From Paractinoplanes aksuensis (GTDB taxonomy: Bacteria; Actinomycetota; Actinomycetes; Mycobacteriales; Micromonosporaceae): DNA of 64,000 nucleotides. Each line of letters opens with the position of its first letter. Position 1 is the stretch's first letter. The position numbers were made by a program, and so were the translations under genes. Positions 7,886 to 16,466 of this stretch are shown piece by piece. The notes under the pieces were generated by a model. The model saw nothing but the letters and a program-made list of their open reading frames with translations. It did no database searches and was not told the DNA's origin. The stretch is taken from the NCBI RefSeq assembly GCF_024137025.1, contig NZ_JAMYJR010000035.1, positions 1 to 64,000 of the forward strand, in the 5' to 3' direction.

Positions 7886-8187
7886 GAACAGATGATAGTT
7901 CGTGCCGTCACGAACACATGTTCCATGGAGCGTCACCCCCGCGACCTGGGGCAAGAGCCCTGACAGGTACGCGATCCTAGGACTGGGAGGCGCATGCCCG
8001 AGGACGGAAGACACAGGCACGTAGCGCGAGGCGCTGGAGGTGGGACGGGGACGGGAGAGCCGCGAACGCAGAGCGTTGGACGCATAGCGCGCTGAAGGCG
8101 GGGCGGTGAAGGCGGGGTGTCGCCGCGGGCACGCGTTCCTAGGACTGGGGAGACGCGTGCCCGTGGGGACGGGTCAGCTGGGCAGGG
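7886..8187. other. Gene-free spacer with a duplicated CCTAGGACTGGG element
   Basis: I see no gene here. Two related segments, TCCTAGGACTGGGAGGCGCA near 7974 and TCCTAGGACTGGGGAGACGC near 8137, each followed by TGCCCG, form an imperfect direct repeat about 160 bp apart. The second is part of a strong hairpin at 8126-8163. The segment between them is purine-rich with repeated GGGACGGGG and GAAGGCGGGG. Confidence 0.6.
8126..8163 (-). terminator. Hairpin downstream of the RCC1 gene
   Basis: CGGGCACGCGT (8126-8136) and ACGCGTGCCCG (8153-8163) form a perfect 11-bp stem with a 16-base loop. It lies 25 bases past the stop of the RCC1 gene at 8188, as expected of a terminator in a high-GC actinomycete, where U-tracts are often missing. 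Confidence 0.6.
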
Positions 8188-9333
8188 TCAGCTGGGCAGG
8201 GTTACCGGCTGGGGAGTTGGGCGGGCGGTGGTGGTGCCATCGCCCAGTTGGGCGTTGTTGTTGTTGCCCCAGCACCACAGGCTGTTGTCCGTGCGGAAGG
8301 CGCAGTTGTGGTAGCCCGCGGCCGTGTCGGGAGCCCAAGTGGTTGTGCTGCCGATGCGGGTCGGGGTGTAGCGGTGGGTGGTGCTGCCGTCGGCCAGCTG
8401 ACCGTACGCGTTGTTACCCCAGCACCACAGGCTCCCGTCGGTGCGGGTCGCGCAGGCGGTGTCGAAGCTGGCGTTGACGCCGGTCCAGGTGGTGGTCGAG
8501 CCGACCTGGATGGGGGCGGCCTGGTAGGTGCCGGTGACGCCGAGCTGGCCGTAGCCGTTCTCGCCCCAGCACCAAAGGCTGCCGTCCGTACGCGTTGCGC
8601 AGGTGAACAGGTAGCCGGCTGTGACGTCCGACCACGTGGTGGCGGTGCCGACCTGGGTCGGGGTGGTCTTGTAGCCGAGGGCTCCGGTGCCGAGCTGGCC
8701 CGTTGAGCTGTCACCCCAGCACCACAGGGTGCCGTCCGTGCGCGTCGCGCAGGTGTGCGCGAAACCGGCTGTCACGCTCGCCCAGTTACTGGCTGTGCCG
8801 ACCTGCAGCGGGCTGGACGCGGTGTAGACCGCCGCGCCGTCACCCAGCTGGCCGAAGCGGTTGAAACCCCAGCACCACAAAGTTCCTTCGGTACGGACGG
8901 CGCAGGTGTGACTGTCGCCGGCGCTCACGGTGGCCCAGGTGGTGGCGGTGCCGACCTGGACCGGGGTGGTCCGCCGGGTGGTGGTGCCGTCGCCGAGCTG
9001 GCCGCGGGTGTTGCTGCCCCAGCACCACAGGGTGCCCTCGGCCCGGACGGCGCAGTTGTAGCTGGTGCCGCCGTCGATCCCGGCCCAGGTCGAGGCGGTT
9101 CCCACCCGGACCGGGGTGGTCCGGTTGGTGACCGTCCCGTCGCCCAGCTGGCCGCTGTAGTTACCGCCCCAGCACCACAGACTGTCATCGGCCCGCACGA
9201 CACAGGTGTGTCCGTAACCGGTGGCCACGCTGGACGGGGGCGGGGCGGCGGCGTAGGCCGGTGCGGCCAGCGCCCCGATGGCGGCGATCATCACACCGAT
9301 CACCGTCACGATTGCTCGAATCTTGTTCTTCAC
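8188..9333 (-). CDS. Secreted seven-repeat RCC1 beta-propeller protein
   Basis: The 381-residue protein begins at a GTG (9333) eight bases after GGAGGAG and has a signal peptide ending near APAYAAA. The rest is seven RCC1-type repeats of 49-51 residues with the pattern W-V-AG-HTCA-RTDGTLWCWG, then N-GQLGDGT, then TPVQVG. Seven repeats make a complete propeller. Each blade carries two Cys (TCA and LWCWG), so seven disulphides outside the cell are plausible. No catalytic motif is visible; RCC1-like secreted propellers usually act by binding protein or sugar. Repeats 2-4 are the most alike, which suggests recent duplication. Confidence 0.9.
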   Translation of the reverse strand: MKNKIRAIVTVIGVMIAAIGALAAPAYAAAPPPSSVATGYGHTCVVRADDSLWCWGGNYSGQLGDGTVTNRTTPVRVGTASTWAGIDGGTSYNCAVRAEGTLWCWGSNTRGQLGDGTTTRRTTPVQVGTATTWATVSAGDSHTCAVRTEGTLWCWGFNRFGQLGDGAAVYTASSPLQVGTASNWASVTAGFAHTCATRTDGTLWCWGDSSTGQLGTGALGYKTTPTQVGTATTWSDVTAGYLFTCATRTDGSLWCWGENGYGQLGVTGTYQAAPIQVGSTTTWTGVNASFDTACATRTDGSLWCWGNNAYGQLADGSTTHRYTPTRIGSTTTWAPDTAAGYHNCAFRTDNSLWCWGNNNNAQLGDGTTTARPTPQPVTLPS

Positions 9334-9434
9334 GTGCTGACTCCTCCTAGGACGACGCGGAAAGCACGAACGCGGGAGCGAAAGCGGGAAGCGCGAACGC
9401 GAGGTAAAGCGGAGACGCGGGAATGGGAAACGTG

Positions 9435-11855
9435 TCACGAGGCGTCGCAAAGCGTGCCGTTCAGCGTGTACGAGGCCGGCCGCGGATTGCTTCCGCCGTG
9501 CGAGCCGTTGAACCCGAAACTGATGGTCGCGCCCGGAGCGAGGGAAGCGCTCCAAGCCTCACCGCTGGCTGTCACCACCGAGCCGTTCTGGGTCACCCGA
9601 GCCGACCAGGATTGTGTGACGGTCTGACCGTCGGCGAACAGCCAGCTCAGCGCCCACGGCGAGATGGCCGCGGTCCCGGTGTTGGTCAGCGCGACCGTCC
9701 CGGTGAACCCCGTGCTCCAGTCGTTAGTCGTGTACCGCACCCGGCACGACCCACCCGAACCGCTGCCGCTCCCGGTGGTCACCGCCAGCACCGCCGAACG
9801 CGCGGACCGGTTCCCCGCCGAGTCCCGCGCCCCCACGCTGAACTCGTACCGGGTGGCCGCGCTCAACCCGCTGACCGCATAGGACGCCGACGCGGGCGAC
9901 CCGATCAACACACCGTCCCGATACACGTCGTAACCCGCCAGCCCGCTACCACCGGTATCGGTCGACCCGGCCCAGCTCAGCGTGAGACCGGAAGCCGTCA
10001 CCCCGCCCGCGGTCAACCCACCGGGCACGCTCGGCGCCGTCGTATCGACCGGCGCCGCCGCATAGGTCAGCCCATAGCCGTACGGATAGAGCGCCGCCTT
10101 TCCGTCCCCATCGTTGATGGGCTGCTGCGACACCGACTGCATCCACGTCACCGGCAGCTTCCCGGTCGGGGCGTAGTCGCCGAACAGCACGTCGGCCACT
10201 CCCCCGCCCTCGGTACCCGGCAGCCAGGCCGCGACCAGCGCGTTCCAGTTGCCCACCTCGGCCGCGACGTCGAGCGGCCGCCCCGACACCAGCACCACGA
10301 TCACCGGCACCCCGGCCGCGCGCAGCCGGGACAGCGTGGCCAGATCGGTCGCATCCAGACTCATCGAGCCGACCCGATCGCCCGCCCCCTCGGCGTACGG
10401 CGTCTCCCCCACCACCGCGATGGCGGCCCGATACGTGCTGTCGATGCCCGTACCGTCGCGGTTGTAGGTGATCGTCGTGCCGCTGCCGACCGCGGATCGG
10501 ATGCCGGCCAGGATCGACGTGCCGGCCACCGTGTTCCCGCTGGCGCCCTGCCAGCTCAGCGTCCATCCGCCGCTCTGATTGCCCAGGTCATCGGCACTTT
10601 TGCCGGCCACGAAGATCTTGCCGCCGGTCTTGGCCAGCGGCAGGATCCCCTGCTTCAGCAACACCTGCGACTGCCGTACGGCCTGCCGGGCCAGCGCCCT
10701 GTGCTCGGCGCTCCCGATCGTCGCGGCCAGACTGCGGTCCGCGTACGGCTTCTCGAACAGCCCCAGCTCGAACTTCTTGGTCAGGATGCGGCGGTTGGCG
10801 TCGTCGATCCGCGTCATCGGGATCTGCCCGGCCTGCACGGCCGCCTTCAGATAGCCGACGAAGATCTTCCAGTCGACCGGCACCATCGCCATGTCGAGCC
10901 CGGCGTTGATCGCGGTGACCACCTCGGCCTGGGTGAAGCCGCGCTGCCCGTCGAGCTGGTCGATCGCGGCCCAGTCCGAGACGACGAAGCCGGTGAAGCC
11001 GAGCTCACCCTTGAGCAGGTCGGTGATCAGGTATTTGTGCCCGTGCAGCTTGGCGCCGTTGAAGCTGCTGAACGACAGCATCACCGAGCCGACGCCACGC
11101 TCGATGGCCGCGGTGAACGGTGGCAGGTGCACCGACCGCAGTTCGGCCTCGCTGATCTGCGTGTTGCCCTGGTCGACCCCGCCGGTCGTGCCGCCGTCGC
11201 CGATGTAGTGCTTGGCCGTGGCCAGCACACCGTTGTCCTGCAAGCCGTCCACGAGGGTGGTCATTGCCGTCGCGAGCTCCGGCTTTTCCCCGTACGACTC
11301 GTAGGTGCGCCCCCACCGGTCGTTGCGGGCGACGCACAGGCAGGGCGCGAACGTCCAGTCCTGACCGGCCCCCGTGACCTCCTCGGCCGTGGCCTTCCCG
11401 ATCCGCTCGACGAGCGCCGGATCACGGGTGGCGCCGAGCCCGATGTTGTGCGGGAAGATCGTCGAGCCGGGCACGTTGTTGTTGCCGTGCACGGCGTCGA
11501 TCCCGTACAGCATGGGGATCTGCAAAGGGGTGGCCAGGGCGCCCCGCTGGTAGTCGTCGTACATGTCGGCCCAGCCGGCCGGGGTGTTGTTCGACGGCGC
11601 CGACCCGCCGCCCGAGAGCACCGAGCCCACCCGGTACGAGGTGACGTCGGCGGCGCTGATCACGCCGCGCTCGGCCTGGGTCATCTGCCCGACCTTGTCG
11701 TCGAGGCTCATCCGGCTCAGCAGGTCGGCCACGCGGGTGGCGACCGGCAGCGACGGGTCTTGGTAGGGCAGGACGGCAGCGGCCCGCGCGGGTGGCACAG
11801 CAACGACAGAGAGGCCGAGCACTCCGACAAGAGCGGCCGTTCCCAGTGAGCGCAT
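9435..11855 (-). CDS. Secreted GH3 beta-glycosidase with FnIII and CBM2
   Basis: The 806-residue protein has a signal peptide (VVAVPPARAAA) and then a family 3 glycoside hydrolase. The N-terminal barrel shows MSLDDKVGQM, IPMLYGIDAVHG, TAKHYIGDGG, and VVSDWAAID with the nucleophilic Asp. The second domain shows VAGKSADDLGNQSGGWTLSW and the acid/base region. A fibronectin III module (SVPGGLTAGGVTASGLTLSW) follows, then a CBM2 (RVRYTTNDWSTGFTGTVALT to the end). It most likely releases glucose from beta-glucans outside the cell, with CBM2 binding cellulose or chitin. The TGGGAGCGCTCCCA palindrome 44 bases upstream indicates control by a CebR-type LacI repressor. Confidence 0.92.
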   Translation of the reverse strand: MRSLGTAALVGVLGLSVVAVPPARAAAVLPYQDPSLPVATRVADLLSRMSLDDKVGQMTQAERGVISAADVTSYRVGSVLSGGGSAPSNNTPAGWADMYDDYQRGALATPLQIPMLYGIDAVHGNNNVPGSTIFPHNIGLGATRDPALVERIGKATAEEVTGAGQDWTFAPCLCVARNDRWGRTYESYGEKPELATAMTTLVDGLQDNGVLATAKHYIGDGGTTGGVDQGNTQISEAELRSVHLPPFTAAIERGVGSVMLSFSSFNGAKLHGHKYLITDLLKGELGFTGFVVSDWAAIDQLDGQRGFTQAEVVTAINAGLDMAMVPVDWKIFVGYLKAAVQAGQIPMTRIDDANRRILTKKFELGLFEKPYADRSLAATIGSAEHRALARQAVRQSQVLLKQGILPLAKTGGKIFVAGKSADDLGNQSGGWTLSWQGASGNTVAGTSILAGIRSAVGSGTTITYNRDGTGIDSTYRAAIAVVGETPYAEGAGDRVGSMSLDATDLATLSRLRAAGVPVIVVLVSGRPLDVAAEVGNWNALVAAWLPGTEGGGVADVLFGDYAPTGKLPVTWMQSVSQQPINDGDGKAALYPYGYGLTYAAAPVDTTAPSVPGGLTAGGVTASGLTLSWAGSTDTGGSGLAGYDVYRDGVLIGSPASASYAVSGLSAATRYEFSVGARDSAGNRSARSAVLAVTTGSGSGSGGSCRVRYTTNDWSTGFTGTVALTNTGTAAISPWALSWLFADGQTVTQSWSARVTQNGSVVTASGEAWSASLAPGATISFGFNGSHGGSNPRPASYTLNGTLCDAS

Positions 11856-11898
11856 AGCGAGTCCTCATGGCGGTCGGACATTGACCGTCATGGTTGCA

Positions 11899-11912
11899 TG
11901 GGAGCGCTCCCA
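11899..11912. promoter_or_regulatory. CebR-type LacI operator (TGGGAGCGCTCCCA)
   Basis: A perfect 14-bp palindrome lies 44 bases before the GH3 start. The sequence matches the known actinobacterial CebR/CelR box, which is released by cellobiose. The identical 14 bases occur at 55899 before the mannanase gene, so the two are likely co-regulated. Confidence 0.85.
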
Positions 11913-11951
11913 TTACAACAATGCTTCCAAGACGTGAACAGACACGGCACT

Positions 11952-12491
11952 TCAGCGCAGGCGGCGGACGAGCGGGACGACCGGGGCCGGAAGCGGTTCC
12001 AGGCCGGGGATGCCCTCGTGAGCGCCGAAGGCCTCGGTCACGATGTCCACATAGTCGCGCCGGATGCGGGCGGTGCCGGCCGCGATACCGCGGCGGGCCC
12101 GCTCAGCACTCTCGGGTCGCGCGGTGTAGGTCCACGCCGTCCCGAACACAGGGATCCGCGTGTAGTTGCCTTCGCGCGCATCGAGCGCAGGTAGCCCGTC
12201 ATCCGGCAGGCCGAAAAGCACCCCTTCGACCCCGGCCGGCGCCGCGGCGGGCTCGGATCCGGCGGCCGAGGAGAGGGAGACTGGCTCGATCGTCAGGAAC
12301 AGCACCTGGATGGGCGGCCGAGACCCGTCGACGACCTCCTCGTAGACCACCGGCCCGTTGGCGGTGTTGTCGGTGCACACGTTCCACGAGCGGGACCAGC
12401 CGGGCAGCCGCGCGCGAACCGGGTCGCGGCCGCCCAGAGCACTGATCGTCCCCGGCGCGACCAACGACCCGTACCCGAAGATGAGGGCCAC
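11952..12491 (-). CDS. Gamma-glutamylcyclotransferase-like (AIG2/GGCT fold) protein
   Basis: This 179-residue protein starts MALIFGYGSLV, the substrate-loop motif of the GGCT/AIG2 fold. The later LDAREGNYTRIPV contains the Glu usually needed for cyclotransferase activity. ARLPGWSRSWNVC follows the usual second strand. Members of this fold convert gamma-glutamyl amines or glutathione to 5-oxoproline, but many act on other substrates. It is close to the aldo/keto reductase gene upstream (four bases), so the two are probably co-transcribed. Confidence 0.8.
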   Translation of the reverse strand: MALIFGYGSLVAPGTISALGGRDPVRARLPGWSRSWNVCTDNTANGPVVYEEVVDGSRPPIQVLFLTIEPVSLSSAAGSEPAAAPAGVEGVLFGLPDDGLPALDAREGNYTRIPVFGTAWTYTARPESAERARRGIAAGTARIRRDYVDIVTEAFGAHEGIPGLEPLPAPVVPLVRRLR

Positions 12492-12495
12492 GGCC

Positions 12496-13341
12496 TCAGG
12501 CGGCTTTCGTCAGGGCCTCGTACTCGTCATCGGTCAGTTCGACCCGACCGGCCGCCCAGTTCTCCTCGAGGTGGGCCACCGACGACGTGCCCGGGATCGG
12601 AACCATGACCGGCGAGCGCCGCAGCAGCCAGGCCAGCGCGAGCTGACCGGTTGTCGCGCCCGGATGGGCCCGGGACACCGCGTCCAGCGGCCCACCCGGG
12701 CGGGCCAGCACGCCGGCGTCGACCGGGGCCCATGGGATGAAGGCGATGCCCTGGTCGGTGCAGTAGTCGAGCAACTCCTCGGCCCGGCGGTCCCCCAGGT
12801 TGTAACGGTTCTGCACCGACGCCACGGGCACGCCCGCCGCCTGGGCCTCCTTGACGTCCTCGACCGTCACCTCGGACAGGCCGACCTGGGCCGCGAGACC
12901 CTCGTCGAGGAACTCGCGCAGCACACCGAACTGGTCGGCCCGCGGCGTCCTGGGGTCGATGCGGTGCAGCTGCCACAGGTCGATCCGCTCGACCCCGAGG
13001 CGCCGCAGCGACATCCGGATGCACTGGCGCAGGTATTCGGGCCGGCCCACGGCTGCCCACTGGTTGGGGCCGCTGCGAGTGAAGCCGCCCTTGGTCGCGA
13101 TGACGACGTCGCCGTACCCACGGCCGTCGTACAGGGCCTCGCGGATCAGGTCTTCCGACACCTCGGGCCCGTACGAATCGGCGGTGTCGATGAAGGTCAC
13201 GCCGAGCTCGACCGCCCGGCGCAAGACCCGGATCGCCTCGTCATGGTCGCGCGGTGGTCCCCAGATGCCGTCGCCGGTGATGCGCATCGCGCCGAATCCC
13301 AGCCGCTCGACAGTTTTGCCACCCAAGTTGATCGCAGTCAC
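12496..13341 (-). CDS. Aldo/keto reductase
   Basis: The 281-residue protein is a single TIM barrel of the AKR superfamily. The catalytic Asp and Tyr are in FIDTADSYGPEVSE, the Lys in VIATKGG, and the His in LWQLHRIDP. The cofactor segment PIPGTSSVAHLEEN near the C-terminus fits NADP binding. The GTG at 13341 was chosen because earlier in-frame starts would cross the palindromic operator and the divergent gene. It shares its promoter region with an ArsR gene and is likely under its control. The substrate is unknown; the closest style is the general oxidoreductases that reduce reactive aldehydes. Confidence 0.88.
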   Translation of the reverse strand: MTAINLGGKTVERLGFGAMRITGDGIWGPPRDHDEAIRVLRRAVELGVTFIDTADSYGPEVSEDLIREALYDGRGYGDVVIATKGGFTRSGPNQWAAVGRPEYLRQCIRMSLRRLGVERIDLWQLHRIDPRTPRADQFGVLREFLDEGLAAQVGLSEVTVEDVKEAQAAGVPVASVQNRYNLGDRRAEELLDYCTDQGIAFIPWAPVDAGVLARPGGPLDAVSRAHPGATTGQLALAWLLRRSPVMVPIPGTSSVAHLEENWAAGRVELTDDEYEALTKAA

Positions 13342-13362
13342 CCGCCCAGTATCCGCCCCGCC

Positions 13363-13407
13363 GATACTTAGCCCTTGCGCTAAGTATCGCGGCCGACAAT
13401 ACTTAGC
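13363..13407. promoter_or_regulatory. ArsR operator: perfect palindrome plus third half-site
   Basis: GATACTTAGC (13363-13372) and GCTAAGTATC (13379-13388) form a perfect 10-bp inverted repeat, and AATACTTAGC follows at 13398-13407, ending three bases before the arsR start. AT-rich ACTTAGC sites suit a repressor of both divergent genes. The last half-site lies where the arsR leader would be, so binding should block its own expression directly. Confidence 0.75.
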
Positions 13408-13410
13408 CGC

Positions 13411-13746
13411 GTGGCACAGTATTCGGCGCTGCTCGACGACGTCTTCGTGGCCCTGGCCGATCCGACCCGGCGGGGTGTCGTACGCCGTCTCGGTCAGGGC
13501 CCGGCCAGCGTGGGCGAGCTGGCCGGCGCCTTTCCGATGACCCTGCCCTCGTTCATGAAGCACGTCCGCACGCTCGAGTCGGCCGGGCTGATCCGCACCA
13601 CGAAGGCGGGCCGCGTCCGCACCTGCGTGCTCAACCGCGAGCGCCTCGCCGTCGTCGAGGACTGGCTGGCCGAGCAGCGCGCCGTCTGGCAGCAGCGCAC
13701 CGACCGACTCGAACAATTTGTCACCGAAGAGGAGAACCCGTCGTGA
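13411..13746 (+). CDS. ArsR-family regulator (SRPBCC-associated type)
   Basis: This 111-residue winged-helix protein has VFVALADPTRRGVVRRL, then ASVGELAGAFPMTLPSFMKH as the recognition helix region, and the wing GLIRTTKAGRVRTC. It lacks metal-binding Cys pairs, as is usual for ArsR proteins paired with an SRPBCC gene. The GTG at 13411 is the only sensible start. Its stop overlaps the next gene's start (GTGA), so the two are coupled. Confidence 0.9.
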   Translation: MAQYSALLDDVFVALADPTRRGVVRRLGQGPASVGELAGAFPMTLPSFMKHVRTLESAGLIRTTKAGRVRTCVLNRERLAVVEDWLAEQRAVWQQRTDRLEQFVTEEENPS

Positions 13747-14210
13747 ACCCCGATCTGGACTTGTCCCTCGACCGCATCATCCGAGCCCCGCGGGCCGCCG
13801 TCTGGCGCGCGTGGACCGACCCCGCCCGCTTCGCCCAGTGGTGGATCCCGGCCCCCACCGTGTGCCGCGTCGACCGCTTGGAGGCGCGCCCCGGCGGCGG
13901 CCTGGTGACCCGCATGAGCGAGGACGGCGTCACCTTCGCGCCGCACATGGACGCGCTGTTCCTGGTCGTCGAGGACGAGCAGCGACTCGTCTTCACCAAC
14001 GCCGTCGACAGCGCGTGGCGCCCGACCGACCCCGACCCGGTGGCCCTGACCGCCGAGATCACGCTGGCCGACCACCCGGACGGCACCGACTACCGCGTCC
14101 TCGTCCGCCACGGCGACCCGGCGGCCCGCGACCGCCACGAGAAGCTCGGCTTCCTCGACGGCTGGGGCACCGTCACCACCCAGCTCGCGGCAGTCACGGA
14201 ACACGCTTGA
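13743..14210 (+). CDS. SRPBCC (AHSA1/START-like) domain protein
   Basis: The 155-residue protein has the START-like fold of the AHSA1 family: DRIIRAPRAAVWRAWTDP, then FAQWWIPAPTVCRVD, and a C-terminal HEKLGFLDGWGTVTTQLA helix. These proteins bind hydrophobic ligands in a central cavity. It is coupled to the ArsR gene, a common pairing whose shared role is still poorly defined. The end overlaps the remnant on the other strand by 17 bases. Confidence 0.88.
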   Translation: MNPDLDLSLDRIIRAPRAAVWRAWTDPARFAQWWIPAPTVCRVDRLEARPGGGLVTRMSEDGVTFAPHMDALFLVVEDEQRLVFTNAVDSAWRPTDPDPVALTAEITLADHPDGTDYRVLVRHGDPAARDRHEKLGFLDGWGTVTTQLAAVTEHA

Positions 14211-14782
14211 GGCCGGTCCCGCCGGCGACCACGAGGGCGAACGGCTGCTTGGGGCCGCTGGGAACGGACACGCCGCGTACCCGCACGGTGTAAGCGCCCT
14301 CGGAAGGCGAAGCCACCGTGATCTGCTGGACGTTGTTGGTGGCGGTCGGGAACTGTGTGGTGTCGCCGTTCAGGACCGTGCCGTCCGGGGCCTGCAGCTG
14401 CAGGTAGAGCTGGTTGACCAGCGAGCCGACGCCCTCCAGCGACGGCGGGTCGGTCCGGACCAGGGTGACCTTCAGCGGCCGGCCGGGGACGGCGGCGGGC
14501 ACGGTCCAGCGGCGCATCTCGCCCGTGCCGACGGCCGCGGCCGGGTCGTCGTCGCACCGCATGTGCTCGTCGAGGGCGGCGGTGACGTCGACCCGGCCGA
14601 AGCCGCAGACGTCGTTCGGGCCGGCGGCGATCTCGCCCGCGAACTGGCCCCGCATCGTGGCCGCGCCGTTGATGAGCACGGCCTTGAGCAGCGCGGCCGA
14701 GGGCCAGCACCTCCACCCCGGTCGCGCGGACGGCCGCCGCGTCGGCGGGCTCCAGCAGTGTCACGAGCATCTTGGCGGCCAT
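14194..14782 (-). pseudogene. Subtilase (S8) gene with a large internal deletion
   Basis: A strong ribosome site (GGGGAGG) precedes the ATG at 14782, and the first 27 or so codons read MAAKMLVTLLEPADAAAVRA-TGVEVLA. The frame then shifts near 14705: the next homologous stretch, SAALLKAVLINGAATMRGQ and VCGFGRVDVTAALDEH, is the C-terminal end of a subtilisin-like domain in another frame, followed by a P-domain-like module (RRWTVPAAVPGRPLKVTLVR) to 14194. The catalytic Asp, His and Ser are all missing. The gene has lost perhaps several hundred codons and cannot make a peptidase. Confidence 0.7.
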
Positions 14783-14928
14783 GGCAGTCCTCCCCGGTCG
14801 GGTCGCACGAGACGGTTGTCCCTGCCAGTGGAGAGCGTCGGCCCGGGGCACGGATACCGGGAAGTCGGCAGGACGACACGGTTGTCACCTGATCGGATAT
14901 AACAGTGATCACGAAATCGGGGGTGGGG

Positions 14929-15789
14929 ATGACGCTCATCGTGTGCGAGAGCCTGGTGCGCATCTACCAGACCGGCCCGGTCGAGGTCCAGGCGTTGCAG
15001 GGGCTCGACCTCGTGGTCGAGAAGGGTGAGATGGTGGCCGTGGTCGGGGCGTCCGGCTCCGGCAAGTCGACGCTGCTGTCGATCCTGGCCGGGGTGGACG
15101 CGCCGACCGCGGGGCGGGCCCAGGTCGAGCAGTGGGACCTGCTGGGCATGTCCCGGGCCGACCGCGTGCGCTACCGGCGGCACACCGTCGGCTTCGTGCG
15201 GCAGCAGACGGCCAGCAACCTCATCCCGTACCTGACCGCGCGGCAGATGGTCGACCTGCCCATGACCGCCGCCCGCACCCCGGCCGGCGTCCGCAAGCAG
15301 CGCTCGGGCGAGCTGCTCGAGGCGCTGGGGGTGGCGGCGTTCGCCGACCGGAAGCCCGGTCAGCTCTCGGGCGGGCAGCAGATGCGGGTGGCCATCGCGG
15401 TCGCCCTGGCCAACCAGCCGCACGTGCTGCTGGCCGACGAGCCCACCGGCGAGCTCGACACGGCCACCTCGGCCGAGGTGTTCGGCGCGCTGCGTGACGT
15501 CAACCGCGACCTCGGCGTCACCGTCGTCGTGGTCACCCACGACCCCGCGGTGAGCGGTCAGGTCGAACGCACCGTGGCCATCCGCGACGGGCGCACGAGC
15601 AGCGAGGTGCTGCGCCGCACGGCCACCGCCGACGACGGGAACACGCATGTCATCGCCGAGGAGTACGCCGTGATGGACCGGGCCGGGCGCATCCAGGTGC
15701 CCCGCGACTACCGCGAGGCGCTCGCCCTGACCCGGCGGGTGCGGCTCGCCCTGGAACCCGACCACATCACGATCCGGCCCGACGCATGA
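14929..15789 (+). CDS. ABC transporter ATP-binding protein (MacB/LolD type)
   Basis: This 286-residue ATPase has Walker A (GASGSGKS), signature LSGGQQMRVA, Walker B LLADEPTGELD and an H-loop VVVTHDP. It belongs to the group that energises FtsX-like permeases. A 60-residue C-terminal extension (DGRTSSEVLRR to the end) is longer than usual. The ATG at 14929 is preferred over GTG 14905. It heads a four-gene operon with overlapping reading frames. Confidence 0.9.
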   Translation: MTLIVCESLVRIYQTGPVEVQALQGLDLVVEKGEMVAVVGASGSGKSTLLSILAGVDAPTAGRAQVEQWDLLGMSRADRVRYRRHTVGFVRQQTASNLIPYLTARQMVDLPMTAARTPAGVRKQRSGELLEALGVAAFADRKPGQLSGGQQMRVAIAVALANQPHVLLADEPTGELDTATSAEVFGALRDVNRDLGVTVVVVTHDPAVSGQVERTVAIRDGRTSSEVLRRTATADDGNTHVIAEEYAVMDRAGRIQVPRDYREALALTRRVRLALEPDHITIRPDA

Positions 15790-16466
15790 CCGAGCCACTA
15801 CTTTCCGTACGCGGGGTCAACCGCACTTTCGGCTCCGGTCCGGCCGCCGTGCATGCCCTGCGTGACATCTCGTTCGACGTCGAGCCGGGCACGATGGTGG
15901 CCCTGGTCGGCCGCTCCGGCTCGGGCAAGACCACGCTGCTCAACGTGATCGGCGGGCTCGACCGCCCCGACGCGGGCACGGTCGTGGTCGACGGGCTCGA
16001 CGTGACCGGCCTCGACGAGGACGGCCGCTCGCAGCTGCGGCGGGACAAGGTCTCGTACGTGTTCCAGACCTTCGGCCTGATCCCGGTGCTCTCGGCGGCC
16101 GAGAACGTGGGGGTGCCGCTGCGGCTGGCCCGGGCCGACCCGGCCGAGCGCGAGCGCCGCGTCAACCTGCTGCTCGACCTGGTCGGCCTGGCCGGTCACG
16201 CCCAGCAGCGCCCGGGTGAGCTCTCCGGCGGCCAGCAGCAGCGGGTGGCCATCGCCCGGGCCCTGGCCGCCTCGCCCCGGCTGCTGATCGCCGACGAGCC
16301 GACCGGCCAGCTCGACGCCGAGACCGGCCTGGCCGTGATGGGCCTGCTGCGCGGCGTGGTCGAGTCCGAGGGCGTGACCGCCGTGGTGGCCACGCACGAC
16401 CCGGTGATGATGGCGCTGGCCGACCGGGTCGTCCGGATCAGCGACGGGCGAGTCGACGCGTGCTGA
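15786..16466 (+). CDS. ABC transporter ATP-binding protein (LolD/MacB type)
   Basis: This 226-residue ATPase has Walker A (GRSGSGKT), the Q-loop in SYVFQTFGLIP, signature LSGGQQQRVA, and Walker B LLIADEPTGQLD. The start overlaps the upstream stop by four bases. Two different LolD-like ATPases followed by two large permeases suggest a heteromeric exporter in which each ATPase pairs with one permease or forms a heterodimer. Confidence 0.92.
   Translation: MTEPLLSVRGVNRTFGSGPAAVHALRDISFDVEPGTMVALVGRSGSGKTTLLNVIGGLDRPDAGTVVVDGLDVTGLDEDGRSQLRRDKVSYVFQTFGLIPVLSAAENVGVPLRLARADPAERERRVNLLLDLVGLAGHAQQRPGELSGGQQQRVAIARALAASPRLLIADEPTGQLDAETGLAVMGLLRGVVESEGVTAVVATHDPVMMALADRVVRISDGRVDAC

Noticed and set aside
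9423..11849. An 808-codon plus-strand frame.
   Set aside because: It mirrors the GH3 gene, which has clear catalytic motifs; the plus-strand product has none.
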